Below, piece after piece: positions 1 through 6,706 of a stretch of 7,542 bases of DNA; position 1 is the stretch's first letter; the number at the start of each line of letters is the position of its first letter. The stretch lies in the NCBI GenBank assembly GCA_002312935.1, contig DCAT01000122.1:8057-15598 (forward strand). Direction: 5' to 3'. A model generated the notes under the pieces. That model was not told the origin of the DNA. It saw only the letters and a list, made by a program, of their open reading frames with translations, and made no database searches. The stretch comes from Oceanospirillaceae bacterium UBA1126 (lineage in GTDB: Bacteria > Pseudomonadota > Gammaproteobacteria > Pseudomonadales > Balneatricaceae). Position numbers and translations under genes: made by a program.

Positions 1-1121
1 TCACGAACCATACGGCGCTCTTGCTCAATCATAGCTGGGTCACCAGTAATGCCTACAGTTTCGATAACCTGCTTGATGATCATTACGTTTTCCCATACTG
101 CAGCAGAGTGCAAATCAGCATCACCACCATTAGCAGTAGCCAGTGCTGCAACTTCAACAGCGGCTTCTGTAATTGGGGCAAAACTAGTAGGAATGATCAT
201 GCCTTCAGCTTCAGCAGCACAACCTTTCATAACTTCTGCAGATGACGATGAAGTCAAACCAACAATCATCTTCGGCTTCACTTTTTGGCGAGACAATTCT
301 TTAAGCATGCCGCAAGTGGTGAAAGGGTGAGATGAAATGATCAAAACATCAGCATTTGAACGTCTAAACGCACGTGCTTGAACCGAAAAACTAGCGTCGG
401 CTTGAAGCCAGTTAGAAGAGCTGTTCAACACTTCCTTATAGCCAGAAGCAATGTCACCTGTTAACCCTTCAATGTCACCTGTAGCCCAGGTAAAGCCGTG
501 ACGGGTAGCCGCCTGCACAATAACCTTAGAATAGGTTCCATTAGAGTGCCCCTGATCTGTCTCTGTACCACCGTAGATAGTCTTTAAGTCAGGGTTATTT
601 TCAGCAATCCAAGCCCATAGACGATCATACATTTCTGGCTCGTTAGGTGTATTACGGAAGGTCCATTGGGAAATCTTAGCCAAGCCATTACGTACGGCTG
701 TGTCCGTTAGAATAGGATATTGCAAGCCAGTGTCGCCAGTATCGTCAACCTGCTTTTGGAACACACCGAACATTGCAGCAGCTGCACCAGAACAAGTGGG
801 GCCAATACCAATAAGTGATTTGCCTTCAGCGGCCTCTTTACGAGCTACGGCAATAGCTTGCTCTGCATTACAGGCACTATCACTATAATTATAGGTAAGC
901 TTAGCCATAGAACCATCAGCCAGCTTAACGCCACCCATTTCATTGACTCGGGCAACCGCAGCCGACATTACTGCCTCTGAGTTGATACCGAATGATCTTA
1001 ATGGGCCTGATTTAGCACCCCAACCTGCAATATTAATTTCAGTTTCAGCAACAGCTGCTCCCGAGGTAAGCATTAAAGCTGATACTGCACTGACTATTAT
1101 GTTTTTTGTAATTTTCTTCAT
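1..1121 (-). CDS. ABC transporter periplasmic substrate-binding protein, LivK/Peripla_BP_6 type (partial, C-terminus off window)
   Basis: The frame is open from the ATG at 1121 to the left edge, giving 373 codons without a stop. Residues 1-25 form a classic signal peptide: basic MKK start, hydrophobic core, and cleavage expected after AVA (23-25). The mature part begins ETEINIAGWGAKSGP, the usual first strand of type I periplasmic binding proteins of the branched-chain amino acid/amide family. Segments such as IGIGPTCSG (104-112) and the two-lobe length of over 370 residues agree. Four cysteines (84, 110, 270, 301) could form two disulfides; the first pair sits where LivJ-type proteins have theirs. 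It would deliver a small solute to a permease encoded further left, outside the window. It follows acuK by 93 bases on the same strand, with an AGAGAG ribosome site (1127-1132) five bases before the ATG. The family is clear. The ligand is unknown, but its position suggests a compound of this pathway (inference). Confidence 0.9.
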   Translation of the reverse strand, partial: MKKITKNIIVSAVSALMLTSGAAVAETEINIAGWGAKSGPLRSFGINSEAVMSAAVARVNEMGGVKLADGSMAKLTYNYSDSACNAEQAIAVARKEAAEGKSLIGIGPTCSGAAAAMFGVFQKQVDDTGDTGLQYPILTDTAVRNGLAKISQWTFRNTPNEPEMYDRLWAWIAENNPDLKTIYGGTETDQGHSNGTYSKVIVQAATRHGFTWATGDIEGLTGDIASGYKEVLNSSSNWLQADASFSVQARAFRRSNADVLIISSHPFTTCGMLKELSRQKVKPKMIVGLTSSSSAEVMKGCAAEAEGMIIPTSFAPITEAAVEVAALATANGGDADLHSAAVWENVMIIKQVIETVGITGDPAMIEQERRMVR

Positions 1122-1214
1122 AGTTTCTCTCTAGTTTTTTTGTTATTTAGTTAGTTAAGTAAAAAATATATTAGGTATAGCTATCCTCCATTAATTATCC
1201 TTCAGTTAGTTGAT
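1122..1214 (-). other. acuK to substrate-binding-protein intergenic spacer
   Basis: This AT-rich 93-base gap has no convincing Rho-independent terminator, so transcripts of the catabolic genes could run on into the transporter gene. I see no promoter that matches both boxes well. It holds an AACTAACT direct repeat (minus strand, 55 bp apart), the 8-bp palindrome ATAGCTAT at 1177-1184, and a six-codon reading frame at 1171-1191 that is described as a finding. Confidence 0.5.
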
Positions 1215-2042
1215 TTATCGGTTACGAAATACGGGGGCACGCTTATGCAAAAACGCATTCATGCCTTCTTTTTGGCCATCGGTGGCAAATGCAGCTTGAA
1301 AATAAAGCCTCTCAGTGCGTAACCCCTCAGCTAAGGGAGCTTCAAGGGCCATATTGACTGCTCGCTTAGCCATTTTTACAGCTGGAGCGTTATAGCCAGC
1401 AATTGTATGAGCGGCTTCTAATGTTATCTGCAGCAGATCTGCTGCCGGCACTACTCGCGCCACTAGCCCAGCCTCTTTAGCTTCTTGGGCACCAATATTG
1501 CGCCCCGTTAGCACTAGATCCATGGCTAACGCTTTACCCAAAGAACGGGTAAGCCGCTGAGAACCACCAATACCCGGTAAAATACCCAGCTTAATTTCTG
1601 GTTGGCCAAACTGTGCGTCTTCTGAAGCAATGATAAAATCGCATAGCAGGGCCAACTCACAGCCACCACCAAGGGCGAAGCCCCCAACTGCTGCAATAAT
1701 AGGCTTGCTTATACTGCTAACTTGATCCCAAGGTGACAAAAAATCATCCATATAGAATTCAGTGAAGCTCTGTGACGCCATTTCTTCAATATCTGCCCCA
1801 GCAGCAAAGGCCCTTGAACTTCCAGTAATGACGATGGCGCCAATCTGAGGATCAGCATCAAAATCACGCAGTGCTGCAAGGGTTTCATTAGCGAGTTGCC
1901 GGTTGAGCGCATTTAACTGTTTGGGCCGATTAAGGGTGATTAACCCCACCTGCTCGCGCCGCTCAACCAAGATCATCTCTGGTTTATCCGTGTCACTAGG
2001 CTGGGTCATTTTTTTATCTTTAGTTGCAGTCATCTGGGTCAT
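1215..2042 (-). CDS. acuK: enoyl-CoA hydratase/isomerase family protein, probable acryloyl-CoA hydratase (AcuK type)
   Basis: This is a crotonase-fold enzyme of 275 residues from the first ATG (family about 255-265). The N-terminal strand VGLITLNRPKQLNALN (32-47), the oxyanion-hole loop AFAAGADI (78-85) and the GGGCELA turn (125-131) are textbook. The two catalytic glutamates of true hydratases are both present, E129 in GGCELA and E149 in FGQPEIKLG, with the 20-residue spacing of Glu144/Glu164 in mitochondrial crotonase. Hydration rather than only isomerisation is therefore expected. Proposed reaction: acryloyl-CoA to 3-hydroxypropionyl-CoA (inferred from neighbours). The start is uncertain. 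ATGs at 2042, 2033 and 2009 share the frame and none has a strong ribosome site; 2033 has CGGA about 10 bases upstream. The 2042 start leaves only 5 bases after the acuN stop, suggesting coupled translation. Family is certain, acrylate role likely. Confidence 0.9.
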   Translation of the reverse strand: MTQMTATKDKKMTQPSDTDKPEMILVERREQVGLITLNRPKQLNALNRQLANETLAALRDFDADPQIGAIVITGSSRAFAAGADIEEMASQSFTEFYMDDFLSPWDQVSSISKPIIAAVGGFALGGGCELALLCDFIIASEDAQFGQPEIKLGILPGIGGSQRLTRSLGKALAMDLVLTGRNIGAQEAKEAGLVARVVPAADLLQITLEAAHTIAGYNAPAVKMAKRAVNMALEAPLAEGLRTERLYFQAAFATDGQKEGMNAFLHKRAPVFRNR

Positions 2043-2047
2043 TTCCG

Positions 2048-3301
2048 TTATTTGCTTAAAGTTTTTTTGGTTTTTGGAGTGTCGTTGGGCGTGGCTGCTT
2101 GCTTATCAGCAGGCAAGTCATAGGCGCCGTGGTTTCCCAAGAGCTCAGCCAGAATACGTTCACGGTGTTCACCCAAGCCCGGCGCATATAGAGGGGTATT
2201 AACATCAATGTCCTCGTGGCCATGCATCTTAATCGGATTACCCGCTGTTCTTAATGGCACTTTTGAGGGCCCCTCCACTTGCACTATCATGTCTCTAGAC
2301 AACAATTGTGGGTGGTCAAACAACTTGTCGATGGTATTAATTGGGGCACAGGGCACCCCCACATCATTAAGTGCATCAATCCAGTGAGTCACAGGCTTTT
2401 GCTTTAATGCTTTTTCAATCTCTATGACCATTTCAGGCCGATTTTTACACCTTAGGTCGTTAGTCATGAAACGTGGATCAAGGGCCAGACCTGGGATTTC
2501 CAGGGCATCCGCCATCAGCATGAATAAGGTGTCATTACCTGCGGCAATAACAATCTTTTCATCTTTTGTACGAAAGCTTTCAAAGGGAGCTAAGGAAGGG
2601 TGAGAATCGCCTGTACGATTGGGCACAATACCCTCAACGTCATAACGTGCAAGGGCCGTTTCCATTAATGCCGCCTGGCAATCAAGCATACCAATATCGA
2701 CACGAGTGCCCTGTGCATCTTTGGTACGACTATAAAGTGCTGAAACAATACCCACTGCCGCGAATAGAGCCGCACCCAAATCACCAAAGCTAGTGCCTAC
2801 GCGAGCAGGCTCGCCATCAGGCCAACCCGTAAGGCTCATAATGCCACCCATCGCCTGAACAACCATGTCGTAGCCTGGGAATTCCTTATAGGGACCCGAA
2901 TGGCCAAAACCAGAAATAGAGGTATATATTAAATGGGGGTGGGTCTTGGCCAAGCGCTCAGCTCCATAACCCAGGCGATCCATTACCCCAGGCCGAAAAT
3001 TCTCTACCAGTACATCCGCTGTATCAAACAGGCGCTCCAACAACTCTCGATCACGCGGCGATTTGATATCTAAAACAATGCTTTCCTTATGTCGGTTAAA
3101 GCAATTAAAGTAAGCTGATTCTTTTTCAATAAAGGGGCCAAAGGCCCGCGTATCGTCACCTGTGCCAATTTTTTCAACCTTAATAACACGGGCACCTAGG
3201 TCGGCCAATACCATAGTGCAGTATGGGCCGGCTAAAACTCGTGAAAAATCGAGTACTGTAACCCCACTGAGGGGGCCTTTTTTCAAAGGTATATCATCCA
3301 T
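2048..3301 (-). CDS. acuN: family III (CaiB/BaiF) CoA-transferase, probable acrylate CoA-transferase (AcuN type)
   Basis: The 417-residue protein covers one full CaiB/BaiF domain. It opens with LSGVTVLDFSRVLAGPYCTM (11-30) and LGARVIKVEK (35-44), then VLVENFRPGVMDRLGYG (97-113) and SISGFGHSGPY (128-138). The catalytic aspartate that forms the glutamyl/aspartyl-CoA anhydride in formyl-CoA transferase is D174, in SFGDLGAALFAAVGI. The protein is a single domain. DddD, which acts directly on DMSP, is a roughly 800-residue double CaiB protein, so this is not DddD. Together with the hydratase next to it, it matches AcuN: it would pass CoA to acrylate and later recover it from 3-hydroxypropionyl-CoA. 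The C-terminus ends in a Lys/Thr/Pro-rich tail (about 396-417) outside the conserved fold. It starts 18 bases after the dddA stop, with only a weak GAAAAG ribosome site. Family is certain; substrate is inferred. Confidence 0.9.
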   Translation of the reverse strand: MDDIPLKKGPLSGVTVLDFSRVLAGPYCTMVLADLGARVIKVEKIGTGDDTRAFGPFIEKESAYFNCFNRHKESIVLDIKSPRDRELLERLFDTADVLVENFRPGVMDRLGYGAERLAKTHPHLIYTSISGFGHSGPYKEFPGYDMVVQAMGGIMSLTGWPDGEPARVGTSFGDLGAALFAAVGIVSALYSRTKDAQGTRVDIGMLDCQAALMETALARYDVEGIVPNRTGDSHPSLAPFESFRTKDEKIVIAAGNDTLFMLMADALEIPGLALDPRFMTNDLRCKNRPEMVIEIEKALKQKPVTHWIDALNDVGVPCAPINTIDKLFDHPQLLSRDMIVQVEGPSKVPLRTAGNPIKMHGHEDIDVNTPLYAPGLGEHRERILAELLGNHGAYDLPADKQAATPNDTPKTKKTLSK

Positions 3302-3319
3302 AGCTGTGCTACTTTTCAG

Positions 3320-4978
3320 TTAATTATCTTGCAAAATCCAACGGGCGGCCTTTTCGGCAATCATCAAAGTTGGGCTGTTTGTGTTACCACTAGTAATGGT
3401 CGGCATAACCCCAGCATCCACAACCCTTAGGCCTCGAATGCCATAAACCCTTAAGTGACTATCAACCACTGCTAGCGGGTCATTTTTCTGGCCCATTTTA
3501 GTGGTTCCCACTGGGTGAAAGATGGTGGAAGCAATGTCACCAGCTACCTGCGCCAACTCTTCGTCGGTTTGGAACTGGGCTCCAGGCTTTATTTCTTTCG
3601 GGTTGTACTGTGCTAAAGCCTGCTGCTGGGCAATGCCACGCACCACTCGCATACTGTCGGCGGCCACTTTACGGTCTTCTTCTGTGGCTAAGTAGTTAGG
3701 TGAAATAGCGGGCGCTTGAAAAGGGTCAGCCGATTTGAGTAATACCGTGCCTCGGCTGGTAGGATTAAGATTACAAACGCTGGCAGTAATGGCTGGAAAA
3801 TCATGCAGTGGCTGACCAAAGGCTTCTAAGCTAAGAGGCTGTACATGAAATTCTAAATTTGCATGTTTAAGGGCTGGGTCACTCTTGGTAAATATTCCCA
3901 ATTGAGAAGGCGCCATACTCATAGGGCCAGTCCGCTTGAGGGCATATTCAATGGCAAAAGCTGCTTTTCCCATTAAAGTAGAAGCCATTTTATTGAGGGT
4001 TTTTACGCCTTCAACTCCGTAGACAGTGCGAATCTGCAAGTGGTCCTGCAGATTACGCCCAACGCCTTTTAGGTCGTGCTCAACTTCAACGCCTACACTG
4101 GCTAGGTGCTCGGGACACCCAATTCCAGACAACTGCAAAATGTGAGGGCTGCCAATAGCACCAGCGCTCAGTAGCACCTCCAATCCAGCCTCCACAGTAA
4201 GGTCTTTACCCTTCACCCTAATTTCTACAGAAGTGCATCTTTTTTGACCATCTGCATCCATAGAAAGATTAAGCTTAGTAACGTGAGCGTGAGTCCATAT
4301 TTCTAAATTGGGACGTTTTTTAACCGGCCTAAGGAACGCCTTTGAGGTATTCCAACGCCAGCCTGAACGCTGATTAACGTCAAAATAGCCAGCTCCAGTA
4401 TTATCACCACCGTTAAAGTCATCAGTTTCAGGAATCCCTGTCTGAGTTGCCGCTTTGGCATAGGCTTCTAGTATTTCCCAACGCAACCGCTGCTTTTCCA
4501 CTCTCCATTCGCCACCAGAGCCATGCAAACGAGCACGTTCTTGTATTTTTGGGTCAAGGCTGTTGGCGCTATCATCTAGGCGATAGTGGTCCTCATGGGC
4601 CTTAAAGTCCTCTAAACTAGAAGCCCAAGACCAATCAGGGTCACCTGTTAGTTCTGCCCACTGATCATAATCTCTGGCCTGGCCACGCATGTAGATCATG
4701 CCATTAATAGAGGAACACCCACCTAGCGTTTTTCCACGCGGGTATAGCAAAGAGCGACCATTTAAACCTGATTCTGGTTCAGTTTTAAACAACCAGTCAG
4801 TTCGGGGGTTACCTATGCAGTAAAGGTATCCCACAGGAATATGAATCCAGTGGTAATTATCCTTACCTCCAGCCTCTAACAAAAGCACACGCTTGGAGCT
4901 GTCAGCACTTAGGCGATTAGCTAAGAGCGCACCGGCAGTGCCAGCTCCAACAATGATGTAATCAAATTTTTGATTCAT
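3320..4978 (-). CDS. dddA: GMC-family FAD-dependent alcohol dehydrogenase, probable 3-hydroxypropionate dehydrogenase (DddA type)
   Basis: This full-length GMC flavoprotein has 552 residues, the usual size for choline-dehydrogenase-like members. The FAD dinucleotide fold is YIIVGAGTAGALLANRLS (7-24), ending in the ribose-binding acid of LLLEAGG (32-38). GMC signature 1 is RGKTLGGCSSINGMIYMRG (81-99); signature 2 is GAIGSPHILQLSGIG (273-287). The active-site pair is H488 (FHPVGT) and N532 (SGNTNSPT), 44 residues apart as in choline oxidase His466/Asn510. No signal peptide is seen, so it is cytoplasmic. It should oxidise an alcohol to an aldehyde and pass electrons through FAD to an acceptor other than NAD. 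The gene directly before it makes an acyl-CoA-forming semialdehyde dehydrogenase, and its ATG overlaps that gene's stop (TAATG). This supports 3-hydroxypropionate to malonate semialdehyde. A choline or other alcohol substrate is possible on family grounds alone. Confidence 0.9.
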   Translation of the reverse strand: MNQKFDYIIVGAGTAGALLANRLSADSSKRVLLLEAGGKDNYHWIHIPVGYLYCIGNPRTDWLFKTEPESGLNGRSLLYPRGKTLGGCSSINGMIYMRGQARDYDQWAELTGDPDWSWASSLEDFKAHEDHYRLDDSANSLDPKIQERARLHGSGGEWRVEKQRLRWEILEAYAKAATQTGIPETDDFNGGDNTGAGYFDVNQRSGWRWNTSKAFLRPVKKRPNLEIWTHAHVTKLNLSMDADGQKRCTSVEIRVKGKDLTVEAGLEVLLSAGAIGSPHILQLSGIGCPEHLASVGVEVEHDLKGVGRNLQDHLQIRTVYGVEGVKTLNKMASTLMGKAAFAIEYALKRTGPMSMAPSQLGIFTKSDPALKHANLEFHVQPLSLEAFGQPLHDFPAITASVCNLNPTSRGTVLLKSADPFQAPAISPNYLATEEDRKVAADSMRVVRGIAQQQALAQYNPKEIKPGAQFQTDEELAQVAGDIASTIFHPVGTTKMGQKNDPLAVVDSHLRVYGIRGLRVVDAGVMPTITSGNTNSPTLMIAEKAARWILQDN

Positions 4979-4980
4979 TA
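4976..4980 (-). promoter_or_regulatory. TAATG stop-start overlap between dddC and dddA
   Basis: The dddC stop TAA and the dddA ATG share one base. The sequence before the dddA ATG has no strong Shine-Dalgarno element, so termination-reinitiation of the same ribosomes probably fixes the ratio of alcohol dehydrogenase to semialdehyde dehydrogenase. The overlap is seen directly; the coupling is inferred. Confidence 0.75.
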
Positions 4981-6507
4981 TTTGGCCACTGGCATAGCAA
5001 ATTCTGCACCATCTGCCATGTCTTCAGGCCAACGTTGCATGATTGACTTTTGGCGGGTGTAAAAACGCACCCCCTCTTCTCCATAGGCATGCATGTCACC
5101 AAATAAACTTTTCTTCCAACCACCAAATCCCTGCCAAGCCATAGGCACAGGAATAGGTACATTAATACCTACCATTCCAACCTGTATGGTGCGATTAAAT
5201 AATCGAGCTACACCACCACTGCGGGTATAGCAGGAAACGCCGTTGCCGAAACGATGGGAGTTGATCAGTGCGATGGCCTGCTCTACTGTATCAACTCGAA
5301 CACAGCACAATACTGGGCCAAATATCTCTTCTTGGTAAATTTTCATAGTCGACTTAACCTGGTCAAATAGGGTGGCTCCCAAAAAGAACCCTCCTTCAAA
5401 CCCAGGCACAGAATGATTACGGCCATCGACTAGCAATTGCGCACCCTCTTCAACGCCTGCATCAATGTAACCGCTTATGCGCTGACGGGCCGCATCGCTA
5501 ATAATTGGCCCCATTTCACTTTCTGGCGACATTCCTGAGCCAATGCAGAGCTTTTGCGCACGCTCAGTCAACAAAGGCATCACTTTATCAGCGGCGTCAG
5601 CCACAAGTACCGCAACTGAAATAGCCATGCATCGCTCTCCTGCAGAGCCAAAAGCGGCGCCCATAAGACCATCAACTGCCTTTGATATATCCGCATCTGG
5701 CATTACTACCATATGGTTCTTTGCGCCACCCAGTGCTTGTATGCGCTTACCATTGGCAGCACCGCGCTGGTATACCGCATTAGCTATGGGAGTAGACCCA
5801 ACAAATGAAAGCGCCTCTACGTCTGGGTGATCAAGTAGTGCTTCTACAGCCAACTTATCACCCTGCAAAACATTGAATACACCATCAGGAAAACCTGCAG
5901 CTTGTATAAGATCAGCCATCAACAGCGACGGGGTAGGATCAGTGGGTGATGGCTTAAGAATAAAAGTGTTACCACACGCAATAGCTACCGGAAACATCCA
6001 AGCAGGGACCATTACGGGAAAGTTAAACGGTGTAACTCCAGCTACCACACCAAGGGGCTGGCGCATGGTCCAGTTGTCCATATTGGTAGACACTTGGTCC
6101 GAAAAGTCGCCTTTTAACAGCTGGGGAATACCACAGGCAAACTCAACAATATCTATTCCCCGCTCAACTTCACCCATCGCATCAGAAAACACCTTGCCGT
6201 GTTCTGTGGTGATAGCTGATGCGAGGGCTTCCTTGTGATCTTGCATTAAGTTTAGCAAGCGGTTCATTTTTCGGGCACGAATAATGGGAGGAACTTCTGA
6301 CCAAGTTAAAAAAGCCTCACGGGCCTTAGCCACGGCCTGATTCACATCATCAGCGGTTGAATAGGTTACATGTGCACAGACCTTTCCAGTGGCTGGGTTA
6401 AACACCTCATGCCCTGCTAGGCCTGAAGCTTTACAGTGCTTACCTGCTACATAGTTACCAATCACTGTAACGGCTTTCTGATCTGAAGCCTTATTTACAC
6501 CTGTCAT
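4978..6507 (-). CDS. dddC: CoA-acylating (methyl)malonate-semialdehyde dehydrogenase, DddC/MmsA type
   Basis: This 509-residue aldehyde dehydrogenase matches the MmsA/IolA branch throughout. It has the catalytic cysteine C293 in FGSAGERCMAIS (286-297), the oxyanion asparagine N162 in PFNFPVM (160-166), and the cofactor lysine K185 in ILKPSPTDP (183-191). Where ordinary aldehyde dehydrogenases have ELGGK with a general-base glutamate, it reads LGGAKNHMVVMPDA (259-272), which lacks that glutamate, as in CoA-dependent MMSDH. R116 and R292, next to conserved E115 and C293, lie where MMSDH enzymes bind the substrate carboxylate. Reaction: malonate or methylmalonate semialdehyde + NAD + CoA to acetyl- or propionyl-CoA + CO2 + NADH. 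Neighbouring dddA, acuN and acuK favour malonate semialdehyde. It is the first gene of the enzyme operon, with an AAGGAA ribosome site seven bases before the ATG. A housekeeping valine-pathway MmsA would normally sit with mmsB, which is absent here. Confidence 0.93.
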   Translation of the reverse strand: MTGVNKASDQKAVTVIGNYVAGKHCKASGLAGHEVFNPATGKVCAHVTYSTADDVNQAVAKAREAFLTWSEVPPIIRARKMNRLLNLMQDHKEALASAITTEHGKVFSDAMGEVERGIDIVEFACGIPQLLKGDFSDQVSTNMDNWTMRQPLGVVAGVTPFNFPVMVPAWMFPVAIACGNTFILKPSPTDPTPSLLMADLIQAAGFPDGVFNVLQGDKLAVEALLDHPDVEALSFVGSTPIANAVYQRGAANGKRIQALGGAKNHMVVMPDADISKAVDGLMGAAFGSAGERCMAISVAVLVADAADKVMPLLTERAQKLCIGSGMSPESEMGPIISDAARQRISGYIDAGVEEGAQLLVDGRNHSVPGFEGGFFLGATLFDQVKSTMKIYQEEIFGPVLCCVRVDTVEQAIALINSHRFGNGVSCYTRSGGVARLFNRTIQVGMVGINVPIPVPMAWQGFGGWKKSLFGDMHAYGEEGVRFYTRQKSIMQRWPEDMADGAEFAMPVAK

Positions 6508-6514
6508 ATTACTG

Positions 6515-6520
6515 TTCCTT
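6515..6520 (-). promoter_or_regulatory. Ribosome binding site of dddC
   Basis: AAGGAA lies seven bases upstream of the ATG at 6507. It is the strongest Shine-Dalgarno match of the five enzyme and repressor genes and fixes the dddC start. Confidence 0.75.
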
Positions 6521-6540
6521 AAACCGTAAAAGCTAAATAG

Positions 6541-6562
6541 TTATTAGTCATTTGACTAATAA
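6541..6562. promoter_or_regulatory. Palindromic operator O1 in the dddC leader
   Basis: This is a perfect inverted repeat: arm TTATTAGTCA (6541-6550), a 2-base TT gap, then its exact reverse complement TGACTAATAA (6553-6562). A 10-bp perfect arm is a strong operator signal even in AT-rich DNA. It lies 33 bases before the dddC ATG, so a bound protein would block elongation or initiation. Two related sites with the same arm length and gap lie upstream. Confidence 0.75.
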
Positions 6563-6586
6563 ATAATAAAAAAATAATAAAAAAAT

Positions 6587-6615
6587 ATTGTACTTATTAG
6601 TCAACAAGATAATAA
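6587..6615 (-). promoter_or_regulatory. Candidate dddC promoter overlapping operator O2
   Basis: On the minus strand a good -10 element TACAAT (6592-6587) lies 17 bases after a weak -35 element TTATTA (6615-6610). Operator O2 fills the spacer and ends one base before the -10 box, much as in the acuR promoter. The start would be near 6580, leaving a leader of roughly 70 bases that contains O1. An alternative is TTGACT inside O2 as the -35, with a TATTAT -10 at a long 19-base spacing. AT-richness makes both calls soft. Confidence 0.4.
6594..6615. promoter_or_regulatory. Degenerate palindromic operator O2
   Basis: The left arm TTATTAGTCA (6594-6603) is identical to the O1 arm. After a 2-base gap (AC) the right arm matches the consensus at 6 of 10 positions, keeping the outer TAATAA. 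Its centre is 53 bp from that of O1, about five helical turns, so both sites would face the same side of the helix. Confidence 0.55.
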
Positions 6616-6649
6616 ATAAAATATTTCACTAATCCTATATTTTGTACAA

Positions 6650-6671
6650 TTACTAGCCACTCGACTAATAA
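6650..6671. promoter_or_regulatory. Palindromic operator O3
   Basis: Arms TTACTAGCCA (6650-6659) and CGACTAATAA (6662-6671) are separated by 2 bases (CT). They match the O1 consensus arms at 8 and 9 of 10 positions. The centre is 56 bp from O2. It lies just downstream of the acuR stop, furthest from dddC. Confidence 0.6.
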
Positions 6672-6677
6672 TTAATT

Positions 6678-6706
6678 AAAAAAAACCTAACTTACCGTGT
6701 TAAGTT
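6678..6706 (-). terminator. Weak Rho-independent-like terminator after acuR
   Basis: On the minus strand a 6-bp stem AACTTA/TAAGTT (6701-6706 with 6689-6694) encloses the loop ACACGG and spans the acuR stop codon. Three bases later comes a run of eight T (6685-6678). The stem has only one G-C pair, so termination would be partial at best. If it works, it separates the acuR transcript from the dddC operon. Confidence 0.3.

Noticed and set aside
49..330. Plus-strand reading frames opposite the transporter, dehydrogenase and repressor genes (for example 49-330, 1903-2202, 5543-5830, 5873-6238, 7179-7400)
   Set aside because: They lie antisense to strongly conserved coding sequence, lack ribosome sites or recognisable domains, and are explained by the codon structure of the real genes.
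1177..1184. ATAGCTAT palindrome in the acuK/transporter gap
   Set aside because: It is only eight bases with no loop and no repeat elsewhere, expected by chance in AT-rich DNA.
2048..3301. CaiB protein as DddD, the DMSP-acting CoA-transferase/lyase
   Set aside because: DddD has two CaiB domains and about 800 residues; this protein has one domain of 417 residues and one catalytic aspartate.
4978..6507. Housekeeping valine-catabolism mmsA
   Set aside because: No mmsB, acyl-CoA dehydrogenase or 3-hydroxyisobutyryl-CoA hydrolase is nearby, while a GMC dehydrogenase, CoA-transferase and AcuR-like regulator are. It cannot be fully excluded from sequence alone.
6563..6593. A/T runs before dddC as a curved-DNA or phase-variable tract
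   Set aside because: The runs are short and interrupted (longest seven A), with no regular unit that would slip; ordinary AT-rich promoter DNA explains them.
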